A stretch of 41,601 nucleotides of DNA, taken from positions 1 to 41,601 of the forward strand of contig NZ_KB893584.1 in NCBI RefSeq assembly GCF_000374085.1, read 5' to 3'. The notes below the pieces were generated by a model. The model saw nothing but the letters and a program-made list of their open reading frames with translations, ran no database searches and was not told the origin of the DNA. A program made the translations under genes and the position numbers. Below, piece by piece: positions 23,802 through 32,860 of the stretch (position 1 is its first letter; each line of letters starts with the position of its first letter). This DNA comes from Spirosoma spitsbergense DSM 19989. GTDB taxonomy: Bacteria > Bacteroidota > Bacteroidia > Cytophagales > Spirosomataceae.

Positions 23802-25253
23802 TTAGCGGGTGGCCCACCATACGGGCACGTTGATACTGTTGCTCTGAGTTTTATCGGCGGCTTTTTTGTATTGAACGGCGTTCAGGGCACTTTCCGTACC
23901 GGGGTAGGGCATCCGAACAGGAATTAGTCCGTTATTCAGGCTGGCCGCAATCGTTTTCAGGCGGGGGAATCCCGTCCGGCGGTATTCGGTCCAGCCTTCG
24001 TAGCCATTGTTGATGTTGCCCAGCCATTTCTGCGTCAGAATCTGTTCGATTGGATTCTGGCCATTCTGACCGTAGGCCACCTTACTACTGGTCAGGTAGC
24101 TGGAAGGTAATGCCGTCCGCCAGTAGTCGAAAGCCTGGGTGACGCCCCATTCGTACCATTCCCTGGCCGAAGCCGATACCAGACCCCGCTCGGCGGCTTC
24201 GGCCAGCCAGAAACTGGTTTCGTAAGCCGTCATGTAATTGGCATACAGCTTGTCCGACTCTTCCCGGAATACCGTTCCCGTAAAGGAGTAATCGGCCACC
24301 GAGATCGAGAGTTTCGAGGCATCAGGCCCGTTGAGCAGCCCTTTATAGGTGCCGGGTTTCGCAGCGGTAGGTCGGAAGAATACCTGAATCCGCGGGTCAT
24401 TCAGACTGGTGAGTACTTCCTGGCTGGTGAGGGACATGATGAACAGGTTAAAATCACCAATACGCGCCGTCGACATGCGAAAGTTGTTGGGCTGCGTCAG
24501 CGAGAACCGGTATACCGCGTTGTCCGTATTAACCTTGATGAAATTGCCTTCGGTATACACTTTTTGCAGGGCCTCCTTCACGTTTACCTTACCCGAAATA
24601 CGGATCAGGGATTTGATTTTCAGGGAATTGGCAAATAGTATCCACTTGCTGCGGTTGCCGCCGTAAAGAATATCGCCGTCGAGAGCCGTAGCCCCTTTGT
24701 AATTGTTGATGGAAGCAATGCCCTTGTCGAGGTTGTCCAGTATGCCACCGGCCGCTGTGTAGATGGCTTCCTGTGTGTCGTAGGCAGGCGTGATCACCCC
24801 CGCTTTTCCCTGTAGGGCTTCGCTATAGGGAACGTCACCGTATAAGTCTGTCAGCGTGGCAGCCATGTAGGCTTTCATAATCAGGGCCGGGCCTTCGTAC
24901 ACGCCGAACGCCGTGTTAGCGCGTGCTTTTTGTAACAGAATCTCGTTGTCGCGCAGGTTGGTGTAAATAAATGGCCATGGGTTGCCGCCGTACTGCGGCT
25001 CGCTGAGGCTATGCCGGTCGAATAGGTTGAAGTCGATGGCCGTAAAGTACTGCCCCAGCAGGTTACCCGCAACGAACGCTTCGTACGACATCTGATCGCC
25101 GTAGTCGAACAGGATCTTGCGGAACAGCAGCGACGGTTGCACGTCGACCGGTGCATTGGGGTTGGTGTTGATTTCCTTGAAGTTATCCGTACAGCCCGGC
25201 AAAAAGCCAGTTAGTACGAGCAGCAGGAGGATGCTGTATCGTGTATGTTTCAT
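23802..25253 (-). CDS. SusD/RagB-like outer membrane lipoprotein (second pair)
   Basis: 483 residues. The lipobox cysteine is residue 21 (FLPGC), followed by TDNFKEINTNPNAPVDVQPSLL, the usual start of SusD-like_2 proteins. The middle has DLYGDVPYSEALQG, and the C-terminal third has TQKWLGNINNGYEGWTEYRRTG, both family signatures. It serves as the ligand-capturing lid of the SusC encoded 81 bases upstream. Only 10 bases separate it from the symporter gene, so the operon runs on without a terminator. It is clearly distinct in sequence from the SusD at 8.4-9.8 kb, so the two loci take up different ligands. Confidence 0.92.
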   Translation of the reverse strand: MKHTRYSILLLLVLTGFLPGCTDNFKEINTNPNAPVDVQPSLLFRKILFDYGDQMSYEAFVAGNLLGQYFTAIDFNLFDRHSLSEPQYGGNPWPFIYTNLRDNEILLQKARANTAFGVYEGPALIMKAYMAATLTDLYGDVPYSEALQGKAGVITPAYDTQEAIYTAAGGILDNLDKGIASINNYKGATALDGDILYGGNRSKWILFANSLKIKSLIRISGKVNVKEALQKVYTEGNFIKVNTDNAVYRFSLTQPNNFRMSTARIGDFNLFIMSLTSQEVLTSLNDPRIQVFFRPTAAKPGTYKGLLNGPDASKLSISVADYSFTGTVFREESDKLYANYMTAYETSFWLAEAAERGLVSASAREWYEWGVTQAFDYWRTALPSSYLTSSKVAYGQNGQNPIEQILTQKWLGNINNGYEGWTEYRRTGFPRLKTIAASLNNGLIPVRMPYPGTESALNAVQYKKAADKTQSNSINVPVWWATR

Positions 25254-25270
25254 GGTCAGTTAGTTATGGT

Positions 25271-25321
25271 CCGGCATTCCGGTAGTCCGGTGGCCCGGCA
25301 TTCCGATGGTCCGGCATTCCG
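25271..25321. repeat. Triplicated CCGGCATTCCG in the susC-susD spacer
   Basis: Three direct copies of CCGGCATTCCG (25271-25281, 25295-25305, 25311-25321) fill the 81-base gap between susC and susD, with intervening GTCCGGT-type spacers. They can fold into alternative small hairpins because each unit is partly self-complementary. Confidence 0.8.
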
Positions 25322-25334
25322 GTGGTCGTAGGGC

Positions 25335-28300
25335 TTAAAAATTCACGCTTAGTCTTACGCCCATGTTGCGGGTAGTTGGGTAGGTCATGTCCTCCACACC
25401 GGTCTGAAGTTGATTTTGCTGGAACGAGGTTTGTTCGGGGTCGAAGTGCGGGATGTGCGACAGAGCCAGCAGATTCCGCCCCACCAGGGCAACGGTCAGC
25501 CGCTGCATACCCAGTTTTTTGGCCAGCCAGGCCGTTTCGGGTACCGTGTAGCCGATGGTCAGTTCCCGCAGCTTCACGTACGACGCGTTGTAGGTGCTGT
25601 TCTCTTCGTTGTTGCGGTCGTAATACATTCGGTAATACGTTTCAGCCGGAATGGCGCGGGTATTGGGCTGGTAGTTCGGATTGTCGGTCGTGCCGGTGTT
25701 TACCACGCCCTTAGCTACGATCCCCGCTTCGGGTCGGTCGGCCGTTTCGATCAGCTGACCCGCCACGCCCGCCAGTGCCAGCGTCCTGGATACCAAAACG
25801 CCCCCCTGCCGCCAGTCGACAAGAAAACCCACGTTCCAGTTGCGGACGCTGATCTGGTTCGATAGGCCCACGATGAAATCAGGGTTGTAGTTACCTAGTT
25901 TCTTCAGCGTGTTGTCGGCAATGTACTGCCCGTTGCTGCCCACGATAAACTCGCCCTGGGCGTTGCGCAGGTAGCCCGTTCCCCACATATCGCCCATGCG
26001 GTCGCCCTGCCGTACCTGATACCAGACGGTCTGGTTCACGTTATCGTAGATGCGGTTATAGCCCAGGGTCAGGGTGCCAGCCTCTTCGGGCAGCGATACC
26101 ACGCTGGTTCGGTTACGGCTGAAATTCAGGCTGACGTTCCACCGGATGCGGCTCGTCTGGATGGGCATCGCCGTTACTACGGCCTCAACACCCCGCGACC
26201 GCACTTCTCCGCCGTTGATGACCCGTTCGCTGTAGCCCGTCGGGATGGCAATGGGCAGCGACAGGATCTGGTTGCTGGTGCGGGCGTCGTAATAGGTCAG
26301 GTCGAAGCCCAGCCGGTCGTTGAAGAAGCGGACATCGGTGCCCACTTCGACCGAGGTGATCGACTCCGGTTTCAGGTTGGTGTTGGCAATGGCAGGCTGA
26401 TCGCTGAAAGCGGGCTGCGAAAAAACCGGGTTTCGCGCGTTGAACACCCCCGTCGTCTGGTACGGACTGGTATCGTTGCCGACGCTGGCGACGCTCGCCC
26501 GTACTTTGGCAAAGGAAATCATTGCGGGTAGACTAAACTGGTTCGACAACACCCAACTGGCCGACACCGACGGGTAGAAGAAGGCCGTATTGGCCGTGGA
26601 CGTCGGCGTGGCCAGTGCGCTCGACCAGTCGTTTCGGCCCGTGATATCGATAAACAGCACGTCTTTGAAACCCAGTTTGGCCAGGGCATACAGGCTGTTG
26701 ATGCGCTTCCGGGTACTTTGCTGGTACACCTCCACCGGCGATGCTGCGTTGTTAAGTTTAAACACCCCCGGCTGCGCCAGCGTCAGGGCCTGATACTGAT
26801 CGAACGAGGCCAGTTGATCCATGCGGTTACCCCCGGCTGATACGTCGAGTGACAGCGGTCCCAGACTACGGGTGTAGTTCAGCAGGAAGTCGGTGTTGAT
26901 TTCCCGGAAAAAAACGGCGTTCTCGGCATAGGCTCCGCTCTTGAAACGGTTACTGCTGAAAGCCCGCCGAAACTGGCGGTTCTCATTGGAGTAGTCCATG
27001 CCGCTCCGCAACATCAGCGTCAGATTAGGGGCCAGTTCGCCCGTGACAGCAATGTTCCCGATTAGCCGGTCGCGGTTAAACGAATTGCGGTTTTCGTAGA
27101 GCGTAAAATACGGGTTGTCGAAGTAGGTGTAGTTGTAGGAAAACTGCTGAATACCCTCCAGCCCCGGCTGCCAGTACTGCTTCATGGGATTGACATCGGT
27201 TTGCCGGCCCAGCCAGGCACTGAGGGCATAGTTGATGTTTTCTGACCCATACTTGGTGGCGGGGCGGTTATCGCTGCCGCTGTTGATATAATTAATCGAT
27301 GAGCTGAATTTAAGCCGTCTGATGGGCTCAAACTGCAACCGGGCAGCCAGCGTCTTACGCTTCAGATCGACGCCCGGAATGGTCGACTGACTGTTCAGAT
27401 CGGTGAACGAAAGCCGGTAGCTGCCTTTATCGTAGCTGCCCGAAATAGCCAGATTATTGATGGCCGTGTGGCCCGTTTCGTAGAAATTTTTCAGGTTATC
27501 GGGGTGCGACACAAACGGGGTCGGGGTAATGGGAAGCCCGCTGTACACCTGCGTATCGGCTCCGCGCACTACCCTGCCGTCGGGCAGGTTTACAGGGCTG
27601 TCATACTGCGGAATCAGCAGGCCCGCGTCCAGTTTGGGGCCGTAGCTATACGAGATGTTGTCGTTGATGCCCCCGCTTAGACCGTTGACATACTTGAACG
27701 CTCCGCTGTTGCCCTGCCCATAGCTGTTCTGAAAGCGGGGAAGCTGGAACGGCCGCTCGGTATAGAACGTGCTGTTGAAGCTAACGCCAATGCCTCTGCC
27801 CGCCGACGAACCGTCTTTGGTCGTAATCAGGATAACCCCGTTGGCCGCACGGGTGCCGTAGAGCGCAGCTGCTCCGGGGCCTTTGAGCACCGACACCGCA
27901 GCCACATCGTCGGGGTTGATCTCCATGGCACCATTGCCAAAGTCAATTTCCTGAAATCCGTTGGCATCATCGTTGACCCGGTTGACCACCGTGGCGTTGT
28001 TGATCAGAATGCCGTCGACCACAAAGAGAGGATTGTTGTTGGTGAAGGACGATTCGCCCCGGATGGTGATGCGCGACGACGACCCCACGCCCGTTGAGCC
28101 GGAGGTGATCATCACGCCCGCTACCTTACCCGTCAGGTTATCGAGAAAGTTAGGCGCCTTGATGTCGCTAACCTGCCGCCCATCGACTTTTTGAATGGCG
28201 TAACCCAGGCTCCGGGCGTTGCGCTCCAGCCCCAGCGCCGTCACGACGACCTCATTGAGCGACACCCCCGCAACGAGTTCTACGCTTAAACTGGTCTGCC

Positions 28301-28550
28301 CCGTGTACTGAACTTCCTGCGACTTATAGCCCAGGTATGAGAACGTCAGCACATCGGCAGACTGAAGGTTGGTAAGAGTGAATGTGCCCGTGGCACTGGT
28401 GAGTGTACCCGCCTGGGTGCGTTTTACCTGCACGGTGGCACCCATAATGGGTTGTTGCGACGTTTGGTCGATAACCTGCCCGGTTAGTTTCTGGGCCAAT
28501 GCCGCAACGTGTAACAACGAAAGAAAAGCAATAAGTAATAATGACCGCAT
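25335..28550 (-). CDS. SusC/RagA-type TonB-linked outer membrane transporter (second pair)
   Basis: 1071 residues from the ATG at 28550, which starts a normal signal peptide (MRSLLLIAFLSLLHVAALAQ). A TTG 20 codons upstream is in frame but adds an unlikely extension. A CarboxypepD_reg-like domain (GATVQVKRTQAGTLTSATG) is followed by the TonB-box-like NEVVVTALGL. The plug has ITIRGESSFTNNNPLFVVDG and RAANGVILITTK, and the barrel ends in GVRLSVNF. It is the first gene of a four-gene operon with susD, an SSS symporter and a phosphoesterase-like gene. By eye the DNA is richer in G+C than the susC at 9.9-13.1 kb, which may indicate separate acquisition. The imported ligand is unknown. Confidence 0.94.
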   Translation of the reverse strand: MRSLLLIAFLSLLHVAALAQKLTGQVIDQTSQQPIMGATVQVKRTQAGTLTSATGTFTLTNLQSADVLTFSYLGYKSQEVQYTGQTSLSVELVAGVSLNEVVVTALGLERNARSLGYAIQKVDGRQVSDIKAPNFLDNLTGKVAGVMITSGSTGVGSSSRITIRGESSFTNNNPLFVVDGILINNATVVNRVNDDANGFQEIDFGNGAMEINPDDVAAVSVLKGPGAAALYGTRAANGVILITTKDGSSAGRGIGVSFNSTFYTERPFQLPRFQNSYGQGNSGAFKYVNGLSGGINDNISYSYGPKLDAGLLIPQYDSPVNLPDGRVVRGADTQVYSGLPITPTPFVSHPDNLKNFYETGHTAINNLAISGSYDKGSYRLSFTDLNSQSTIPGVDLKRKTLAARLQFEPIRRLKFSSSINYINSGSDNRPATKYGSENINYALSAWLGRQTDVNPMKQYWQPGLEGIQQFSYNYTYFDNPYFTLYENRNSFNRDRLIGNIAVTGELAPNLTLMLRSGMDYSNENRQFRRAFSSNRFKSGAYAENAVFFREINTDFLLNYTRSLGPLSLDVSAGGNRMDQLASFDQYQALTLAQPGVFKLNNAASPVEVYQQSTRKRINSLYALAKLGFKDVLFIDITGRNDWSSALATPTSTANTAFFYPSVSASWVLSNQFSLPAMISFAKVRASVASVGNDTSPYQTTGVFNARNPVFSQPAFSDQPAIANTNLKPESITSVEVGTDVRFFNDRLGFDLTYYDARTSNQILSLPIAIPTGYSERVINGGEVRSRGVEAVVTAMPIQTSRIRWNVSLNFSRNRTSVVSLPEEAGTLTLGYNRIYDNVNQTVWYQVRQGDRMGDMWGTGYLRNAQGEFIVGSNGQYIADNTLKKLGNYNPDFIVGLSNQISVRNWNVGFLVDWRQGGVLVSRTLALAGVAGQLIETADRPEAGIVAKGVVNTGTTDNPNYQPNTRAIPAETYYRMYYDRNNEENSTYNASYVKLRELTIGYTVPETAWLAKKLGMQRLTVALVGRNLLALSHIPHFDPEQTSFQQNQLQTGVEDMTYPTTRNMGVRLSVNF

Positions 28551-29355
28551 AGAATGAGGCTTGGATGAGAAAAGAAATAGGGACAGTAAGCGAAGGGGGA
28601 AAAGATACAAATGGTATAATCAGTCAGTTACCGGAGAACTAACCGTTGTAGGGATTGGTCGATGCAAGGTGCAAATAAGGTAGATAAGGTGATATGGTAG
28701 CGTCTAAACCGGTATAGATACGCTGATTGAGCGGTCCCGCAGCGTATGGATTCGTAAACCCCGGCGTAAGTAAAGACGTGCAAAAGTAGGAAAGCATTAT
28801 AGTTATATTGATCAGTTGGATTAAGTATATTCAGCGTTACAGGGCCCACGGGTGCTAGTTGTCTTCGATTATCCTGACGCGCAGCGGTCAACAACTCCCG
28901 TTTACATGGGTGGTACGCTATTTTTTGAGATTATATACGCATTGCCTCCCTGCTTCGATTGCGTAGGCGGGCTCTTTTGCGCTGCATACTTCGAAAAAGG
29001 GTAGAAATCAGGATCGGGACCGAAGACTTATGATGATTCCGCAGCCCTTTTCAGGCTGGAGCGGTATACGTGGGGGTAAGTTTAGCTTGTTTGGGGGCGA
29101 TGCTACCTGTTTATTCTGCAAGCGGGCGATTTAAATAGCCTGCTTGTTTTATTCCAGAGATTGTTCAGTACCCAACGGTATTGATAGGTAACAGCCCATG
29201 CTGCGCATATTTACAGCGATACTGACAACTGAATTTTCCGTAGACGAACAGTACGTATCGCTTGGTTGATTTAGCCATAATTCGTTTGTCAGGCAGGGTT
29301 TCAGGCACTAGATGCTAATTGAAAAAGGATAGTCTTTGTCGATTAGCAGGGCGCT
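28551..29355. other. 805-bp intergenic region with an orphan plus-strand terminator
   Basis: No convincing protein gene is present. The minus-strand frame at 28628-28894 has no recognisable feature. The region should contain the promoter of the susC operon. A sequence TACCATTTG at 28614-28622 (minus strand) is one base too long for TAnnTTTG. A well-formed plus-strand terminator occurs at 29119-29150 without an upstream gene. The rest shows nothing I can assign. Confidence 0.5.
29119..29150 (+). terminator. Orphan intrinsic terminator
   Basis: Arms CAAGCGGGC (29119-29127) and GCCTGCTTG (29138-29146) pair with one wobble, with a 10-base loop, and TTTT follows immediately. It points along the plus strand, where no gene lies upstream for more than 7 kb, so it may end a small RNA or be a remnant of a lost gene. 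Confidence 0.5.
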
Positions 29356-29793
29356 TTACGCCTGCCTGAGGGTTGGTAGCGGTAGAACTACTGTCTCGTA
29401 CCAGTGCCTTCTTAAAATGCTGATATAATCCTTCCATTCCTGTAACTCCTGTGGCTTTTGGGTGTAAGCAACCGCGCCGTAGGAATATGCCCGTTGAATT
29501 TTATCCTGTTCGTTTAAGTTGGAGAACATGATAATGGGAAACCGCCCGGAGAATCGGCTAACTAATTCCGGAAGGGCTGATAAACCATCCGTACCCATCT
29601 GAAGATCAATGTCGAGCAAGATCAATCGGGGCAGGGTGCTGACTGACCGGGACAAATACGAAATGGTTTCCTGATGCGATTTGGTCCAGGTAAAGGTTGC
29701 CTCCGAAAACGCCTGTTTTCCTAGTCGCTTAAACAGATCAATAACGCTCGGGTCGTCATCAACTACCAAAATCTCGAAGGGCTGGTCATCCAT
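29356..29793 (-). CDS. Single-domain response regulator
   Basis: 145 residues, a stand-alone receiver domain. The acidic pocket is at VVDDD (Asp12-14), the phospho-acceptor is Asp61 in LLDIDLQ, the switch Ser is Ser91 in MFSN, and the conserved Lys is Lys113 in TQKP. There is no DNA-binding or output domain, so it would act by protein contact, like CheY-type or phosphorelay intermediates. No histidine kinase is adjacent. It is transcribed alone from a well-matched promoter (29836-29865). Confidence 0.9.
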   Translation of the reverse strand: MDDQPFEILVVDDDPSVIDLFKRLGKQAFSEATFTWTKSHQETISYLSRSVSTLPRLILLDIDLQMGTDGLSALPELVSRFSGRFPIIMFSNLNEQDKIQRAYSYGAVAYTQKPQELQEWKDYISILRRHWYETVVLPLPTLRQA

Positions 29794-29835
29794 GTTATCA
29801 AGCAGTTTTTAAATACAGTACCAAGTTAGAAAATA

Positions 29836-29865
29836 CAAAGCTAAGCGAGTAATCAACGATACAAA
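29836..29865 (-). promoter_or_regulatory. Bacteroidota-type promoter of the response regulator gene
   Basis: On the minus strand, TTTG (29862-29865), an 18-base spacer and TAGCTTTG (29836-29843) match the Bacteroidota -33/-7 consensus TTTG-N~19-TAnnTTTG. The -7 box lies 42 bases before the start codon. This is the best promoter match in the window. Confidence 0.7.
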
Positions 29866-30257
29866 CGACAAATGAGGTGTTGATTGTCACATTAGCCTCG
29901 TTTTAATATCTTGTGTGACGTAATTGTTTCGGAAGTGGATTCAATATGTTGAAAATTGTTTCAAATTAGTTGAACAAACTAGGCTACGGTTCCGCTCATT
30001 ACAACGGACTACAGCATTTTGACTCAGTTAACGGGGTATTGGTTACCCAAACTTTCAATACTAAATCAGTCGTATGTTGTGCTGAACCCAATGAGCCGCC
30101 AATGTCTATGATTGATGAAGTTGAGAAAGGTCTGGGCCGGTTAGGTAGTACGGGATTTCTGGCATTGGTAACTCTCCTGATTCTGTTTCATGGACAAATC
30201 AGGTAGCTCGTATCAAAAGCTCCCATCAAAGAGTATGCCTGTTTTTAGATCCTTTAG
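29866..30257. other. ~390-bp region before the decayed gene
   Basis: No confident gene. A plus-strand frame (29970-30206) opens with TTG and ends in a hydrophobic stretch (GFLALVTLLILFHG). It could be the decayed leader of the pseudogene that follows in the same frame, but stops at 30204, 30249 and 30255 separate them. Confidence 0.4.
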
Positions 30258-32454
30258 AGAAAAGGAGTAGACCGTTCCGATGCCGGCAAACCGGATTTTA
30301 ACCCCGTAGATCCGGTGGAGCGGCTGGGTATACGATGTGGTATATACCCTCGGCGGCATACTGGTAATGCCCGCCACTTAACCGATCCTAAGGGGCGTAT
30401 CTATTACGGAACCATGGAGGAAGGATTCTATGATGTAGACGTGAAGAGCCTGACCCCGACGATGCTGTATGAAGATGGCAACGTCAAAAACAAAAAAGAG
30501 ACGGACGAGTCGAATAACCAGCATAATGATTTATTGCCGGGAGCGCACGGCAAAGGGGTATATTCGGGCCAGGGGGTTGTGGTGTACTCCAACAATGGCG
30601 AGCTGGGGCCTAAAGCACTGGTTCAATTTGATATCGATGCGGGTTCACTGTCGGAGTGGAATGGTAAAAACTGGACCGTTGTCCGGCGGAATCAGTTTGT
30701 AGAGGTGACCGGGCCCGGTGGTATTTACGGCAATAAAAATCCGGAAACCGACCCTATCTGGGCAACGGGTTGGGATCATAAATCCGTGCTGCTGGGCGTG
30801 CGCGATAAAGCAAGCGGCTGGCATTTTTTTCGCCTTCCTAAAGCCAGCCATTCCTACGATGGGGCGCACGGCTGGAATACCGAGTGGCCCCGCATCCGGG
30901 ATGTAGGTACCCCTCAACAGCCCGATTACCTGATGACCATGCACGGGATGTTCTGGGGATTCCCCGGTACATTTACGGCCAGTAACACGGCGGGAATTCG
31001 CCCCCGGTCGGCCTACCTGAAAGTAATTGGCGATTATACCCGCTGGCAGGATCAGCTGGTTTTTGGCTGCGATGATTCGGCCCAGCGGGAATTTTTGAAT
31101 AAACGAAAAGCAAAAGGAAACCTGGAAGGCCCCGGACAATCGAACTCGAACCTGTGGTTCACCTCGATAAACCAGCCTGACCAGCTCGGCCCGAATACGG
31201 CCGAAGGGGCTGTCTGGCTGAACGAAGCGGTTAAGGCCAATGTGCCGTCGGAGCCATTTCTGTTTGCTGGCTGGCCCAATCGGTCGGCCTGGGTACAGAA
31301 TAACAGCGACCAGGATGTTCAGCTTACCTTTGATGTTGACAAAAGCGGAACCGGAAAATGGACTCCGCTGCAAAGCCTACGCGTTGGGGCGCATAAATCC
31401 ACTCCGGTAATCTTTAATGCCGATGCGCCTGGTGAATGGATTCGGGTCAGGTCAGATAAATCGGCTAATCTAACCGCTCACTTTTCGTATTCGGCCAATG
31501 ACCTGCGGAGTACGACCGCCAATGCCTTATTTTCCGGCCTTATTTTCCGGCCTTAGTTCCGTTACCATGGCAAACACGGCGGGTGGGCTACTGTATGGGT
31601 TAGGGAATAACCGTCGGGTGCTGGGCATGGCTGCCCTAACCTATACAGGCGGGCAGCCGACGGATGTTGGGTACTATGAACTGGACGGCACTATGCAACT
31701 CGTCAGGAAAAAGGACGCCGGCACGCTGGAAACTATTAAGCGTAAATTTGCTATTCCGCAGAAAGTCGTGACGATTGACGAGTCGAGCATTTTAATCGTG
31801 GACGATAAAGGGCGACGCTGGCGGCTGCCACTCGGTCATGAAGCGTACACATCACTGACCAATCAGGCAGCGCTGCGTATTTGCCGGGAAGTAGCAACGG
31901 AACGTGACCTATTCAACTGTCAGGGGACATTTTACGAATTACCCGCCGAAAATGCCGATGGCTACGCTAAAATTCGCCCTGTTTCATCGCACAACCTGCG
32001 TATTAACGATTATGCCTCGTACCGGGGGCTGCTGGTGATGACTGGCATCGACCTGTAAGCGGCCGAAAAAAACAATCATATCATTGTTTCTGACGATAAA
32101 CAGGCCGCCATTTGGGCGGGTACGATCGATGACCTCTGGAAACTGGGCAAGCCAACCGGGCATGGTGGTCCCTGGAAAAACACGCTGGTGAAAGCCAGTG
32201 AGGTGTCTGATCCGTACCTGATTGGTTTTTACGACCGGCGCCATCTAACCCTCTCGCACAAGGCTACCAAGCCCATAACCTTCACCCTTGAAGCAGACCC
32301 GGTGGGTACGGGCGTCTGGATGGAGTACAAGACGTTTACAGTAGCTCCCGGTAAAGCGGTCGAATACGAATTTGCGAAGGGTTTTCAGGCACGATGGATT
32401 CGCTTCAAAACCGATAAACCCTGCGAAGCAACAACCCTGCTGAATTACGAGTAA
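30258..32454 (+). pseudogene. Decayed large conserved protein gene of unknown function
   Basis: One long coding sequence is spread over shifted frames. Frame A (30258-31556) gives segments such as ARHLTDPKGRIYYGTMEEG, RRNQFVEVTGPGGIYGN, KASHSYDGAHGWNTEW and FLNKRKAKGNLEGPGQSNSN. A 13-bp tandem duplication (31525-31550) then shifts the frame; removing one copy joins it exactly to frame B (to 32454). Frame B is interrupted by TAA at 32056-32058, with clearly continuing coding sequence after it. A pair of compensating small deletions near 30330 and 30363 is also likely. The two ~80-residue parts around 31250-31500 and 32205-32450 are similar, suggesting a duplicated beta-sandwich domain. No start codon with a leader is visible. 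I recall similar proteins in Planctomycetes and Bacteroidota with no known role. Confidence 0.85.
31525..31550 (+). repeat. Exact 13-bp tandem duplication causing a frameshift
   Basis: CCTTATTTTCCGG occurs twice back to back (31525-31537 and 31538-31550). Deleting one copy restores the reading NALFSGLSSVTMANTAGG across the junction. This is direct evidence that the second copy is a recent slippage product. Confidence 0.95.
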
Positions 32455-32511
32455 ACCGAACCACAAGTCTCTGCCGGATATTTAATTCCCGGCAGAGGCT
32501 TGGTTCGGTTT
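32453..32511 (+). terminator. Long hairpin terminator after the pseudogene
   Basis: An extended stem pairs AAACCGAACC (32453-32462) with GGTTCGGTTT (32502-32511) and CTCTGCCGG (32469-32477) with CCGGCAGAG (32489-32497), with small internal mismatches, and ends in a T run. It starts at the last stop codon of the decayed gene, which supports that this was once an expressed unit. Confidence 0.8.
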
Positions 32512-32860
32512 TTAGTGTACCTGCCTGTTGTATCCTGCCAATGCACTGCCGATGGTTACAACTGGTACGGTTTGGGGTGATGTAGTAGAAATTATCCGTC
32601 AAATCGAGATCCCGGGCTTGGCATAAAGTATTCAATGTTTATCCAGAAACCTTTTTTCTTCTGTTTCGTGGCTAAATCACTCATTAACCATCAAGGTCGT
32701 TAAACGCATCGTTCTGGGTTTGTGAGAGGAAAAGGCGAGCGCATGGCACGAGGATGGCGAATCAGATAATGGGGATTGTTTATTGTACCCAGCATAAGAG
32801 CTAATACGTTAGCTTTGTGCGGAACACTGAAAGAACCGGCGAGCGGTTTCTACCCTTTTC
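32512..32860. other. 349-bp gap upstream of the atp genes
   Basis: No gene seen. Its right end carries the candidate atp promoter (32810-32817). The remainder shows no repeat or hairpin that I can support. Confidence 0.5.
32810..32817 (+). promoter_or_regulatory. Putative -7 element of the atp operon
   Basis: TAGCTTTG matches the Bacteroidota TAnnTTTG consensus, 43 bases before the first gene of the cluster. It is identical to the -7 box of the response regulator promoter. A TTG at 32783-32785 is a weak -33 candidate with long spacing. It shows that the atp genes have their own promoter, independent of the AtpZ gene 12 kb upstream. Confidence 0.55.

Noticed and set aside
28628..28894. Minus-strand frame of 88 codons in the gap after susC
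   Set aside because: It has no homology that I recognise, no ribosome-binding or promoter support, and an unremarkable composition.
29970..30206. Plus-strand frame of 78 codons with a hydrophobic end
   Set aside because: The TTG start and lack of any family signal do not support a gene. It may be the decayed leader of the pseudogene and is described there.
30645..31373. Minus-strand frame of 242 codons
   Set aside because: It is antisense to the decayed gene, whose plus-strand segments are clearly protein-like.
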